Shown: positions 8,686 through 18,107, counted from the stretch's first letter. The stretch: DNA of 64,000 nucleotides from Acetomicrobium hydrogeniformans (GCA_016841745.1 JAENYO010000002.1:1-64000); one strand, 5' to 3'. Program-made: numbers and translations. The notes: generated from the sequence alone by a model not told the origin.

Positions 8686-9324
8686 ATGAATAAACCTTTC
8701 TCAACTGAACAGTTCCTAACTGTATTTGAAAACAGCATTTTGCCTTTCTGGCTAATGCAGATCCTTTTGTATGTATTAGCCTTTATCGTAATAATTTTCG
8801 CAATTAACAAGAAAAATTATTCTGATTGGGCTATAGGATTAATTATGTCCCTTTTCTGGTTATGGATGGGATTCGTTTGTCATTTGATCAATTTTACTTC
8901 ATTCAGTACAGCAACCCAGATATTTAGTGTTCTTTATCGAATTCAGGGACTTTTATTTCTTTTTTCGGGTGTTTTCAAAAATCAGCTATCCTTTAAATAT
9001 CGATCGGATATTTATGGGTTCCTCGGCGGTATTTTTATGCTGTATGCCCTGGTATTTTATCCGGTTCTAGGATATTTTTTCAGGCATCTATACCTGGTAT
9101 CCCCTGTCTTTGGAGTCCCTGGATCAATAACAATTTTCACATTCGGAATACTATTGTGGTCAGATAAAAAAGTACCCACATATCTTTTGGTAATTCCCTT
9201 ACTTTGGACAGTAGCCGGTTTCAGGGAAGCAATAGACATACATGTAAAAGAAGATTTTATCCTGGCCATATCGGGAATATCTGGAGTCATATTATTACTT
9301 ATCAAAGACAGAAAAAGCATATAA
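8686..9324 (+). CDS. DUF6064 family membrane protein
   Basis: 212 aa with about six or seven hydrophobic helices. The N-terminus (KPFSTEQFLTVFENSILPFW) and the segment VFGVPGSITIFTFGILLWS followed by VPTYLLVIPLLW fit the DUF6064 family as I remember it. No catalytic motif is visible and the function is unknown. It follows mscL by 139 bp on the same strand with no obvious terminator, so cotranscription is possible. GAAGAAGGCG before the start is a weak ribosome site. Confidence 0.7.
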   Translation: MNKPFSTEQFLTVFENSILPFWLMQILLYVLAFIVIIFAINKKNYSDWAIGLIMSLFWLWMGFVCHLINFTSFSTATQIFSVLYRIQGLLFLFSGVFKNQLSFKYRSDIYGFLGGIFMLYALVFYPVLGYFFRHLYLVSPVFGVPGSITIFTFGILLWSDKKVPTYLLVIPLLWTVAGFREAIDIHVKEDFILAISGISGVILLLIKDRKSI

Positions 9325-9536
9325 TTGAACACCGGATCGTCCAGTCTTTAACTTATTTAAGCCTTTCTATATCTGCAATAGCTATAAAGATCTGATGCAA
9401 TATGTAGGTATCCTTAGTAAGAACAACAAAAAATGACAGAAGTCAGGAAGATATTACAGTATCTTTGCCAACCATAAGTATAAGACTGCCCTTTTTGGAT
9501 ATACCCGCCATAAGTTCCTTCCTGTTCAATAGAGTG

Positions 9537-11219
9537 TTAAAATACCCTGTCCTCCAGCATGGCTCCCTCATCAGCCTGGAGTGCCATTTTGGCACATATA
9601 CCCAGAATTCCTCTGTTTACCTTGGGGGGCGGAGGAGTGAATGTTTCAAGCCTTTTCTGAATATCTTTGTCTGAAATGTCGAGATCCACTCTTCTGTTGT
9701 CGATATCTATAGTTACAGGATCACCATCTTCCACTATTGACAGAGGTCCGCCTGCTGCCGCTTCCGGAGTTATATGGCCTACGGCGGCGCCTTCTGTGAA
9801 ACCCGAAAACCTCCCATCCGTCAGGACATAAACATCCTGGCCAAGGCCTAACCCCACCAGAGCATCAGTAGTCATCATCATTTCCCTCATCCCGGGTGCG
9901 CCCCGAGGGCCTTCGTAGCGTATTACGACTACCTCTCCTTTTTGTATTTTTCCCGAGATCACAGCTTCATGAGCTTCGTCATCTGAATGGAAAACCCTGG
10001 CTGGGCCCCGGAAATGACGGATCTTCTGTTCTATCGTGGTGGTGCGGCATATGGCACCTCCAGGCATAAGGTTTCCCCGGATAACAGCGATACCTCCATT
10101 CTCAAAGACGGGATCATCTGTTGTGGTCAGAACATCCCTGTTCAGAGATCTGGCCTTGTTCATTATCTCCGAGGCATTTCCCCCTGAAACAGAAGCAGCA
10201 GAACCATCGAGGTAGTCTTTAATTTCGCCCATTATTGCAGGGACCCCGCCGGCATGATGGAGGTCCATAACAGTCGCCTTTCCGGTAGGAATGACTCTGG
10301 ATATTACAGGGACTTCCCTGGAGAGTCTGTCAAAATCGTCAAGGGTCAGGTCAATATCCAGTTCCCTGGCGTAGCTCAGCAGGTGGAGTACTCCGTTGGT
10401 GGAGCCTGCTATTGCAAGGAGAATGGTCACTGCGTTCAGGAGATTCTCCTTCTTGACGATGTCTGAAGGGGTTATCCCTTTTCTGGTAAGTTCAACGGCC
10501 TGTCTTCCGGTCTGGGTGGCATAGCGCAGTTTTTCGGCATATACTCCCGGGACGGTGGAAGAACCGGGAAGAGCCATCCCCATCCCTTCCATAAGTATCT
10601 GCATAGTGTTGGCAGTCCCCATGAGAGCACATGCTCCTGGACCGGGGCATACATGATCTTCCAGGTATTTCAGCTTTTCCGATACATCTTCATCTCCGTA
10701 CTGGGAACCGAAAACAAGCTGGTCAAGCTCGGACATAACAGCCTGTCTGCCCTCGAAGGTACATGTAAGCTGGGGGCCCCCTGAAAGGAAAATGGTCGGA
10801 AGTCCAGATCTTATAGCTCCTATGAAGACACCGGGGATTATGCTGTCGCATGAGGCAAGTATTACAAGGCCATCGAGGAGCTGGACATTGGCCATTATCT
10901 CCACAGAAGACGCGATGACGTCCCGTATCACAAGCTCGTATCTCATGTGAGGGGTCCCGATAGGGACGGCTCCGCAGGTTGCAATGGTCCGGAATTCAAA
11001 GGGAGTGCCGCCTGCCTGCCAGATTCCGGCTTTTACATGTTTGGTTAGCTGGTCAAGGTGGACGTGCCCCAGCCCGGCATCATTGGCGGGATTAACCACG
11101 CCTATGAGAGGTTTCGAAAGATCAATATCATCATAACCCGCACCTTTATATATGGCTCTCCTGGAAGCAGCAGCACTTGTTGAAAACAGTTTTTCTTTTG
11201 CAGAGCGGTAATTATTCAT
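9537..11219 (-). CDS. Dihydroxy-acid dehydratase / IlvD-Edd family dehydratase
   Basis: 560 aa, full length for IlvD. Candidate iron-sulfur ligands are Cys82 (ATCGAVPIG), Cys124 (ASCDSIIPG) and Cys197 (PGPGACALMGTANTM). The C-terminal GRFSGFTEGAAVGHITPEAA is the family hallmark. IlvD makes branched-chain 2-oxo acids from dihydroxy acids; Edd-type and sugar-acid dehydratases share the fold. The sequence diverges from housekeeping IlvD around Cys82 and no other ilv gene is near, so a sugar-acid or other hydroxy-acid dehydratase is possible. Start at 11219 has GGAGGGT upstream. It lies 172 bp downstream of the AIR-synthase-like gene. Confidence 0.82.
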   Translation of the reverse strand: MNNYRSAKEKLFSTSAAASRRAIYKGAGYDDIDLSKPLIGVVNPANDAGLGHVHLDQLTKHVKAGIWQAGGTPFEFRTIATCGAVPIGTPHMRYELVIRDVIASSVEIMANVQLLDGLVILASCDSIIPGVFIGAIRSGLPTIFLSGGPQLTCTFEGRQAVMSELDQLVFGSQYGDEDVSEKLKYLEDHVCPGPGACALMGTANTMQILMEGMGMALPGSSTVPGVYAEKLRYATQTGRQAVELTRKGITPSDIVKKENLLNAVTILLAIAGSTNGVLHLLSYARELDIDLTLDDFDRLSREVPVISRVIPTGKATVMDLHHAGGVPAIMGEIKDYLDGSAASVSGGNASEIMNKARSLNRDVLTTTDDPVFENGGIAVIRGNLMPGGAICRTTTIEQKIRHFRGPARVFHSDDEAHEAVISGKIQKGEVVVIRYEGPRGAPGMREMMMTTDALVGLGLGQDVYVLTDGRFSGFTEGAAVGHITPEAAAGGPLSIVEDGDPVTIDIDNRRVDLDISDKDIQKRLETFTPPPPKVNRGILGICAKMALQADEGAMLEDRVF

Positions 11220-11391
11220 TTTTCGACCCTCCAGCTTTCTCTGAAATAGGTTATTTAGCAGTATGGGTACGTCCATATATTGAAACAATTCAATTCTAAA
11301 GGAAAAGGCGGTTTCACATAAGACCAAAACCCTGAAACCCGGAGCTCAACGCAAAGGAAATCGTAAAACCTATCTACTATAAAGATACCGA

Positions 11392-12420
11392 TCACCTTTC
11401 CTTGTGGATGATCCACATTCTTGCGAGCTCGTCCTCTTCGCAGCGAATTTCTGTTTCTCTGGAGAGCTGCCCTTTCCTTATAACTGAAATACCATTACCT
11501 TTCCTTGCCTCTCCTACTCTTGCTGCGGGAATGCCGGCCTTATCAAGGTTATGCAATGTTTTTTCGGTGTTTTCAGGCGGCATGGTACATACGAGAGAAC
11601 CTGAAGAGATCATTTTCAGAGGGTCAAATGAAAAGGCTTGTGCAAAACGTTCCACAATGGGTCGGGAAGGTACAAGATCTGCATCTATTTCCATTGATAA
11701 TCCGGATAGCCGTGCTATCTCCATGGTGGTTTCCATTATCCCTCCCCTGGTTACGTCGTGCATAGCTGTGGCCCCATTATCTGCCATGATCATTGCTCCT
11801 TCCACTACACTGACTTCTTTTGCCAGTTTTGAAGCTTCCTGAATTTCGTCATCTGTAAGGCCAAGGAATTTCCCCTCTTCCCTGAAATCAGTGGCAAGAA
11901 TGGAAGTTCCCTCTATGCCGGCACCTCCTGTTATGATCACCTGGTCACCAGGTCTTGCTCCTCCGATTTTTACTATTCGACGTTTCATGGCAGGTGCCAT
12001 GGCCGTGACGGCAACCACTGGCCTGGAAATCCCCGAGGAGTAGCCTGTGTGTCCGCCTACGATGGTGACCTCTATTTCCGCCGCAGCCTTTGCAGCATCT
12101 GACATTATTTCCCTGACAAGCTGATGATCCTCTCTGGAAGGAACCAGCAGAAAAATCTGAGCCCATCTCGGCCTGATCCCGGAACAGGCAATGTCATTAC
12201 AGGCTACGTGCATGGCAAGCCAGCCTATACCTGAAACGGCACCCACAATGGGATCCACGTGGGAGAGAAGAATATCCCCGCCAACTTCGGTAAGTGCCAC
12301 ATCCTCCCCAAAGGTGGAACCCATGAGCACCGAAGGGTCATGATGGTTGCTTTTTGTGTAGGGATAAACGCACTCCTGTAGAATTTCAAAGGGAAATTTC
12401 AACACCTTTATCACCCTCAT
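11392..12420 (-). CDS. AIR-synthase-related protein (PurM/HypE/ThiL superfamily), copy 1
   Basis: 342 aa with the two-domain PurM-like ATP-binding fold: an N-terminal AIRS domain with GEDVALTEVGGDILLSHVDP and ACNDIACSGIRP (metal/ATP site Asp and Asn residues), then a C-terminal domain with GGAGIEGTSILAT, GATAMHDVTRGGIMET and ISSGSLVC. The C-terminus (ARMWIIHKER) lacks the Pro-Arg-Ile/Val-Cys tail of HypE, so it is not the hydrogenase cyanyl carrier. A second copy is at 54765-55784 and is similar throughout. Substrate unknown. The start is uncertain by a few codons. Confidence 0.82.
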   Translation of the reverse strand: MRVIKVLKFPFEILQECVYPYTKSNHHDPSVLMGSTFGEDVALTEVGGDILLSHVDPIVGAVSGIGWLAMHVACNDIACSGIRPRWAQIFLLVPSREDHQLVREIMSDAAKAAAEIEVTIVGGHTGYSSGISRPVVAVTAMAPAMKRRIVKIGGARPGDQVIITGGAGIEGTSILATDFREEGKFLGLTDDEIQEASKLAKEVSVVEGAMIMADNGATAMHDVTRGGIMETTMEIARLSGLSMEIDADLVPSRPIVERFAQAFSFDPLKMISSGSLVCTMPPENTEKTLHNLDKAGIPAARVGEARKGNGISVIRKGQLSRETEIRCEEDELARMWIIHKER

Positions 12421-12462
12421 CCATGAAAGAATTACCTATATTGAATACCTGGAAGATGCTGG

Positions 12463-12479
12463 GGTAAAGGTCCAGAAAT
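12463..12479 (-). promoter_or_regulatory. 17-bp element upstream of AIR-synthase-like copy 1
   Basis: GGTAAAGGTCCAGAAAT (plus-strand reading) occurs identically at 55835-55851 upstream of copy 2, at 43 and 51 bp from the respective starts. A second shared block (TTGAATACCT here, TTCAATACCT there) lies between it and the gene. The pair may be a promoter/operator shared by both copies or remnant upstream sequence from the duplication. Confidence 0.45.
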
Positions 12480-12643
12480 GCAGTGTTTGTAAATCTGTCT
12501 GCTTTTATGGCTCGTGCTTCCATCGTGTAGGGAGCTGACAAGCGGCGATCTGAAATTGATAGGGGGTAAATCAGGCCCTTTTATGTGAGATGTTTGTGAT
12601 CAGTAGGGAATAGGTAAATTGTTAAAAGATGGACGGGGTGGTC

Positions 12644-13861
12644 CTATTTTCTGTAAAAAGAAGTGAAGAGCCTTCTTTGAACATGATCAGATCCATCATA
12701 GGGAACTACCTTATTTCTTCCCCCTCTCTTGGCCTGATATAGTGCTGTATCCGCCTCCCTCATTATCAGGTCAAAGGTTTTGTCCCTTCCGTCCGTTGAA
12801 GTAATGCCGATACTGATAGTAAAGTTAATAGAATATCCTTCATAATTGAAGTTCATTCCTTCGATCATTGATCTGAGCCTTTCCGCCACTTTGAAGGCCT
12901 CTTCTTTGCCGGTGTCGGGCAGGAGGATGGTGAATTCCTCCCCGCCGATACGCCCTGCCAGATCAGTGGGTCTAACAGACTTGCTTAAAGTACTGGCAAA
13001 ATCATGGAGCGCTTTATCGCCGGCAGCATGTCCGTAAGTATCGTTGATCTCCTTGAAATGATCGATATCCAGAAGAAGTACAGAAAGGATACTATTATCC
13101 CTTCTTGCTCCTGCCATGGCTTTCCCGGCTAATGTTGAGAGGGCCCTGGTGTTGAACAATTCCGTGAGATGGTCTATCTCAGACAGTTGCCTGAGCTTTT
13201 CAACAAGGCGAACAGAGATAAGGAAAATGTATCCCAGGGTCATGGCAAAAATGAAGATTATGAGTTCTAAAAATACGATCTTTGCCATTCCTCCACCCTG
13301 AAAAAAGGGCATCTCAGGGGATGCAAAGGTCAGAAGGAAGGAACGGAGGAGATTAAAGATCCCATGAAGGAAAAAGGTTCCGGAAAAAGCCAGGTATGGT
13401 ATGGACCTGCTGGTCAGTTTCCGGGACGTTTCCCAGGATATAAGAAAACTCAGGGCTGCTGTGGCCACCGCAGTCAGGGATGCGCGACTGTTCAGGCTGA
13501 AGGAGGAGTAGGTAAAATATCCTTCATAAAGAACATACAGGATCATAAACAGGATAAAGATTTTATGTGAAGGAAGCCTTTTTTCCATATATGATCGAAC
13601 ACCAAGATAGATCAGGTAATATCCGCATAATATGAGGGAATTGGCAAGGATTATTGAAAGGAAGACAGTCAGATAAGGTCTTAATATGAGAAGAAAAAAT
13701 CCTGATGCCAGGGCAAGATTTCCAGCAGCCCAGAGAGGGATCCCCGGAACTGATGGATTCCAGATAAGAAGTACCATATGAGAAAAAATTACAATGCTTA
13801 CCAGGATACTATTTACGTAAACGAGGGTCTGCAGGTCAAGGCTTTCAAAGAAATCCAGCAA
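12644..13861 (-). CDS. Membrane-bound diguanylate cyclase (GGDEF domain)
   Basis: 405 aa. Six to seven hydrophobic helices occupy residues about 10-225, followed by a GGDEF domain (about 240-400) with LLLDIDHFKEINDTYGHAAGDKAL, the active-site loop RIGGEEF, and an upstream RPTD that fits the inhibitory I-site RxxD at the usual 5-residue distance. It should make cyclic di-GMP and be product-inhibited. The membrane part resembles the helical sensor regions of other cyclases but has no named domain I can identify. Start is a TTG with a weak ribosome site; it could be slightly downstream. Monocistronic. Confidence 0.88.
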   Translation of the reverse strand: MLDFFESLDLQTLVYVNSILVSIVIFSHMVLLIWNPSVPGIPLWAAGNLALASGFFLLILRPYLTVFLSIILANSLILCGYYLIYLGVRSYMEKRLPSHKIFILFMILYVLYEGYFTYSSFSLNSRASLTAVATAALSFLISWETSRKLTSRSIPYLAFSGTFFLHGIFNLLRSFLLTFASPEMPFFQGGGMAKIVFLELIIFIFAMTLGYIFLISVRLVEKLRQLSEIDHLTELFNTRALSTLAGKAMAGARRDNSILSVLLLDIDHFKEINDTYGHAAGDKALHDFASTLSKSVRPTDLAGRIGGEEFTILLPDTGKEEAFKVAERLRSMIEGMNFNYEGYSINFTISIGITSTDGRDKTFDLIMREADTALYQAKRGGRNKVVPYDGSDHVQRRLFTSFYRK

Positions 13862-14226
13862 TTATTTTTAACCTTTCAATTTATATGGGGAACATTCTAT
13901 CATTTTATATTCCGAAACAATATCTTTGAAGTCATAACGTGTCAAGGAGTCTGCGGTGATGGTTTATTGAAATAATGTAAGCATTCAAAATCGAAGAACG
14001 TCATCAGATAGTCCATGGGTTAAGATAATTGAGATATATATTCCTGAATGAAGAGATCTGAAAATAATGAAAGAATCTCTTCGCCAGAGAAAAGAAAGAG
14101 TCCTTTGAGATAAAATGTCTTTTCCCCGATCTTGACATAAGTCAAGGAAAGCATAGCAGTTATTTGACATTATATGCATGTAACAGGAAAAGCAGGTTAT
14201 TCCTGTTTCATGAGGGAGGCACAGAT
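13862..14226. other. Divergent intergenic region with a CRP/FNR-type palindrome
   Basis: About 365 bp between the divergent cyclase and cupin genes. The only distinct element is the palindrome at 14131-14146, listed separately. Confidence 0.4.
14131..14146 (+). promoter_or_regulatory. CRP/FNR-type palindrome upstream of the cupin gene
   Basis: CTTGACATAAGTCAAG is a perfect 6-bp inverted repeat with a 4-bp centre. Its half-sites TTGAC-N4-GTCAA have the spacing of FNR/DNR-type sites (TTGAT-N4-ATCAA). It ends 81 bp before the cupin start codon. The cognate regulator is not in the window. Confidence 0.5.
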
Positions 14227-14571
14227 ATGATAACCAGAAAACTTTCAGAAATGACAATAATGGACAACGCTCATGGAGTGGATGCCAGGAACCTTTACAA
14301 CACTGAAAATGCAGTGGTAACAGTGATCACTCTGGAATCCGTTCAGTCTCTCAAGAAACACATGACACCAGTGGATGTGGCATTCTACGTACTTGAAGGA
14401 ATCGGAGTGGTGGAGATAGGGGAGGAGAAACAGGAAGTTCAAAAAGATACTCTCATCGAAAGTCCTAAAGATGTTCTTCACTGCCGGTACAACGAAAGCA
14501 CCGAACCTCTCAGGTTCATGGTCATCAAGGCACCAGGGCCGACTAAAAGGACGGTCTTCGTAGCAAACTAA
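14227..14571 (+). CDS. Cupin domain protein
   Basis: 114 aa single-domain cupin. The beta-barrel motif is recognisable in HMTPVDVAFYVLEGIGVVEIGEE (motif 1, with one His) and TLIESPKDVLHCRYN (motif 2, His near the end). Metal ligands are fewer than in classic dioxygenase cupins, so it may be a binding or regulatory cupin. The start at 14227 follows GAGGGAGG; an upstream in-frame ATG at 14164 lacks a ribosome site. Monocistronic, followed by a strong terminator. Confidence 0.8.
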   Translation: MITRKLSEMTIMDNAHGVDARNLYNTENAVVTVITLESVQSLKKHMTPVDVAFYVLEGIGVVEIGEEKQEVQKDTLIESPKDVLHCRYNESTEPLRFMVIKAPGPTKRTVFVAN

Positions 14572-14592
14572 GAATTGATACAAGTTGAATTA

Positions 14593-14620
14593 GCGGCCCT
14601 GAAAGGGGCCGCTTTTTTTA
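14593..14620 (+). terminator. Rho-independent terminator after the cupin gene
   Basis: GCGGCCC (14593-14599) pairs with GGGCCGC (14606-14612), then seven T residues. Confidence 0.9.
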
Positions 14621-15122
14621 TTCAAATCTCCAGAACCATGGTTAACCACAGAGAAAATCTTTATGATTGGAGACCCCAAACCATTAAACCTTTTTCACCA
14701 CGGATCCGCCGTAACCCATTAAATAACCCGTGGACGGTCGGACGCTACGCGGGTCCGGGAGATATAGAAAGAAGTCAAGTAGGATGGCGCTTTAGCCCAT
14801 CAAAAATGACTTTAATGCCTCTCAATCGAAAATCCAAATTCTAATGTACTGGCCCACTGACTTAAAACCAGTATATAATTTAGAACTATCTGATCCAAGC
14901 AATTTCAGTATAAGAAAAAGATAACTGAAAAATTAGACTGGTTACCATGGTAATGGAGTACCAGAAAAGAAGGTGATGTCTGGGATCTATACTTTAGAAA
15001 GCATAATACTTCAACTGTGTGTTATTTGTGAAATGAGATCAGACTTTTACATACTTTTCACTACACTTTGGCTGGAGAACCAACAAAGGGGCGTTCCACA
15101 TTATTCTCAGGGAGGAATACAG
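14621..15122. other. Gap with degenerate dispersed-repeat sequence and inverted repeats
   Basis: No gene. The stretch 14640-14720 (AACCACAGAGAAAATC and CACCACGGATCC) and 14826-14840 (AAAATCCAAATTCTAA) resembles text seen again around 20000-20140. Two small inverted repeats precede the next gene: TACTGG-N15-CCAGTA (14847-14873), which runs into a TATAAT, and the palindrome TTACCATGGTAA (14942-14953). Confidence 0.4.
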
Positions 15123-16622
15123 ATGAAAAGAACTTTACTTGCTCTTGGCATTGTTGCGCTGGTTTTGAGTTTTTGCAGTTACGGTTTTGCTGAAAATTTT
15201 GACGTAGCAACATCAGACGATTTCAGGGCAGCTCTATTAAGTGCAGATTCGAACTCGGAAAATGACACTATCACATTGGACGCTGGAACATACCATACAG
15301 GTTGGAGTTACTTTTATTACTATGACTATCAAGGAATTTCAGGGAACCTTACTATCATAGGATCTGGAGATGTAATTCTTGATGGAGGAGGAACAAGTCA
15401 GGTACTGAATATCTATTCTGCGTCTAGCGCGGATATCACACTTCAGAACCTCACCTTACAGAGCGGAGATGCAGGCGATTATGGCGGCGGAGCGAATATC
15501 TACCTGTTTGAGGGAAATCTCAATGTCGTTGGATGTTCCTTCAAAGATAATGAATCAACTGGCGGCTACTACGGTGGTGGGCTTTACACTTACGTAGGTA
15601 ATGAGAATGGTGATGGTACTACCAATATCATAAACTGTGATTTTACTGATAATAATGCATCAGACTCTTACAACTACGGAGGAGGCTTATATGCTACGTC
15701 TTATGGAGACATAAATGTCGCGAATTCTTCCTTTTCCGGGAATTCCTGTACAGAAGACGGTGGAGGTGTTTATATTTATCCCTATGGCAATATAAACCTC
15801 ACAAATTGCACTTTTACGAATAACAACGCTCCAGGTTCCGGGGGCGGTGCCTATTTATATCCATGTTATAACGGCTGCATGGTCACCGGAAATGAATTCT
15901 CCAGTAATAGCGCTTCCTATGGCGGCGGCATATATTTGGCACCTTATGATGTTACCTCTCTTATGTTCAGTAACAATCTGGTGACAGATAACACATCTTC
16001 CGGGAATGGTGGAGGAGCATACTTCGACGCATATTATGATGTAGAAAATATTGAAATAATCAATAATACCATTACCGGGAACGTAGTTTCCGAGGCATTC
16101 GATGATGGTGGAGGTATCTACGTTTACTGTTCAGATTACAACAGCGATGGTTCCACGGTATCATCAATTTATAACAATATCTTATGGAATAACTCCGCGT
16201 CTGATGGTGATGACATCTATCTTGACGATGGTGGCTATCCAAATTCCTTTGACTTATATAACAACGATTATTCCGTTCTTTCCACAGATTTTACAGGGGA
16301 AAGTACTCTCGATAAAGACTTAAATCTGAACGTTGATCCCGATTTTGTTTCCGCTACAGATTACCGTCTCGAGGCAGGTTCACCTGTCATAGATATGGGA
16401 GATTTAGATGCACCTTCCCTTCCCTCAACTGACCTGGATGGAAACGCCAGGGTCTACGGAGATAACGTTGATATGGGAGCGTATGAATATGCGCCTGCCG
16501 GAGATGACGACGATGATATATCTACTTCCTCATCCGGTAACGGTGGCTGTAACACAGGAGCCTTTGTGCCTTCCGTTCTTATGCTCCTTGCTCCTCTGTT
16601 CATCCTTGCCAGAAAAAGATAA
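15123..16622 (+). CDS. Secreted right-handed beta-helix protein with Synerg-CTERM sorting signal
   Basis: 499 aa. Signal peptide at the N-terminus (KRTLLALGIVALVLSFCSYGFA). Residues about 60-400 are repeated short units rich in Asn, Gly and Tyr (patterns such as NCTFTNNNAPGSGGGAYLYP, repeated with GGG), typical of parallel beta-helix proteins. Residues about 400-460 fit a choice-of-anchor-Q type segment (SPVIDMGDLDAPSLPSTDLDG). The C-terminus has an acidic linker, GGCNTG, a hydrophobic helix and RKR, the Synerg-CTERM anchor/sorting signal. A surface or cell-wall-associated protein, perhaps polysaccharide-binding; no catalytic residues are claimed. Start at 15123 follows GGGAGG. Confidence 0.85.
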   Translation: MKRTLLALGIVALVLSFCSYGFAENFDVATSDDFRAALLSADSNSENDTITLDAGTYHTGWSYFYYYDYQGISGNLTIIGSGDVILDGGGTSQVLNIYSASSADITLQNLTLQSGDAGDYGGGANIYLFEGNLNVVGCSFKDNESTGGYYGGGLYTYVGNENGDGTTNIINCDFTDNNASDSYNYGGGLYATSYGDINVANSSFSGNSCTEDGGGVYIYPYGNINLTNCTFTNNNAPGSGGGAYLYPCYNGCMVTGNEFSSNSASYGGGIYLAPYDVTSLMFSNNLVTDNTSSGNGGGAYFDAYYDVENIEIINNTITGNVVSEAFDDGGGIYVYCSDYNSDGSTVSSIYNNILWNNSASDGDDIYLDDGGYPNSFDLYNNDYSVLSTDFTGESTLDKDLNLNVDPDFVSATDYRLEAGSPVIDMGDLDAPSLPSTDLDGNARVYGDNVDMGAYEYAPAGDDDDDISTSSSGNGGCNTGAFVPSVLMLLAPLFILARKR

Positions 16623-16645
16623 ATAGACCTGTATGTTAACAATTG

Positions 16646-16673
16646 GGGGCCTTAGGGCCCCCTTTATTTTTTG
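16646..16673 (+). terminator. Terminator after the Synerg-CTERM gene
   Basis: GGGGGCC and GGCCCCC form a stem with a short loop (16646-16663), followed by TTTATTTTTT. Confidence 0.9.
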
Positions 16674-17210
16674 AGAAACAGCCATCCCGGCAGGCATAAT
16701 TCAGAGGGTGGTTTTTTTCAATTTCCCTGGTTATGTCAGTCATATTCTGCCTCTGAAAGAAATAAAAAGGGAATGTTCAAGCCTTGCATGAGTGGTTTTG
16801 TGCAACAATCATCTAGCCCAGATGGAAACTTCTGGGTCGGTTTTTGAGGTTTCTAAATGACAAAACATTGCCTCATATCTTCTTTCTAGTTCCCTTGTAG
16901 TGAGCTTTGTTTTACGGTTTTTGTTCACCAGTTCCAGTTCCTATTTCCTCTCAAAGGGTAGTTGAAATTGAAGAAATGTTGATAATAGAAGGAGTTTCTA
17001 GGAATGATTTATAGATGCTATCATGTCTTTATCCAGAAAGAGATTTGAGCAGAATCTTGCTTAAACCAGGAGATACAGCTGAAATTCCTGGGTATAGGTT
17101 TTGATTGTTCCATCAGGTCTTTGAAAATAAACTTATTCCTGACATGACATCTCCTTTTTGCGGAATTTTGGACTATGCTTGTATTTTATTGAACAGGAGG
17201 GATAAAGGAT
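16674..17210. other. Long intergenic region without visible genes
   Basis: About 540 bp. I see no convincing reading frame, RNA gene or repeat; the promoter of the following lyase gene should be in its right half. Confidence 0.4.
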
Positions 17211-18068
17211 ATGAAGAAAAGGAAACTGAGAGAATTAATGGACAAGCCGGGAATTATCGTAGCTCCCGGAGTATGCGATGCCATTGGAGCTCGTCTGGTC
17301 GAAAAAGTTGGATTCGATGTCTGTTATATGACCGGTAATGGAGCGGTAGCAAGCATGATGGGCAAACCGGACATCGGTGTGGCTACCATGACCGAAATGG
17401 TCCAGAGAGCCCATAACCTGGCGGCATGTATAAATATTCCCCTGATCAGCGATGCGGATAACGGTTATGGAGGTCTGAACAACGTCAAACGAACGGTTGA
17501 AGAGTTTGAGGCAGCGGGTGTTTCCGCCATCCATATTGAAGACCAGGCCTCACCAAAAAAGTGCGGTGCAATGGAAGGGTTAAAGCTGGTTTCCATCGAA
17601 GAGATGTCCGAGAAGATCAGGATCGCCGTAAAAGCCCGTAAAGATCCTGATTTCCTGATAATTGCTCGAAGTGATTCCAGGAAGGTCCTTGGTTTCGAAG
17701 AATCCTTAAGACGGGCCAGGGCCTTTGCCGAAGCTGGTGCAGATGTGGTTTACGTCGAAATGCTTGAGAGCAGGGAAGAGATCTTAAAATTGACAACCAG
17801 CGTGGATGCCCCTGTCCTTTACGATATGCTTGAGATGTCAACGGAGAATATCTATTCCAACCAGGAACTGCAGGATCTCGGAGTAAAGATCGTGATCTAT
17901 TGCCTTTCCACGACCCTTTATGCAGCGAACAAGGTGAAAGAGATGCTGGAAGTGCTCAAACAAACAGGTACTACCAGGTCTCTGTTTGAGGAAATGATGC
18001 CCCTTCATGACTACGAAAAAGTCATTGGATTGACCGAAGAAAATAATATTCGTCAGCTTCTTGGTTAA
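17211..18068 (+). CDS. Isocitrate lyase / PEP mutase superfamily protein, copy 1 (active-site His replaced)
   Basis: 285 aa, the usual length of 2-methylisocitrate-lyase-like enzymes. Family features: PGVCDAIGARLVEKVGF, the metal-binding DADNGYGG and IHIEDQ. The catalytic loop reads PKKCGAMEG, where lyases of this family have K-[KR]-C-G-H; the His is Ala. Copy 2 in this window (35041-35901) keeps the His. The protein may therefore have a changed reaction (for example decarboxylation or hydrolysis) rather than the Claisen-type cleavage. An AGGAGG site precedes the start. Monocistronic. Confidence 0.85.
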   Translation: MKKRKLRELMDKPGIIVAPGVCDAIGARLVEKVGFDVCYMTGNGAVASMMGKPDIGVATMTEMVQRAHNLAACINIPLISDADNGYGGLNNVKRTVEEFEAAGVSAIHIEDQASPKKCGAMEGLKLVSIEEMSEKIRIAVKARKDPDFLIIARSDSRKVLGFEESLRRARAFAEAGADVVYVEMLESREEILKLTTSVDAPVLYDMLEMSTENIYSNQELQDLGVKIVIYCLSTTLYAANKVKEMLEVLKQTGTTRSLFEEMMPLHDYEKVIGLTEENNIRQLLG

Positions 18069-18107
18069 CAGTAATGTGCAAGGGGAAGCCTGACTGAGCA
18101 CCCAACT

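Noticed and set aside
11392-12420. Annotation as hydrogenase maturation protein HypE
   Set aside because: Neither this protein nor its paralogue at 54765-55784 ends in the Cys-containing tail needed by HypE, and no hyp or hydrogenase gene is near.
14640-14840. A degenerate coding region between the cupin and Synerg-CTERM genes
   Set aside because: The open frame is made of repeat-like text also found near 20000-20140 and has no ribosome site or protein features.
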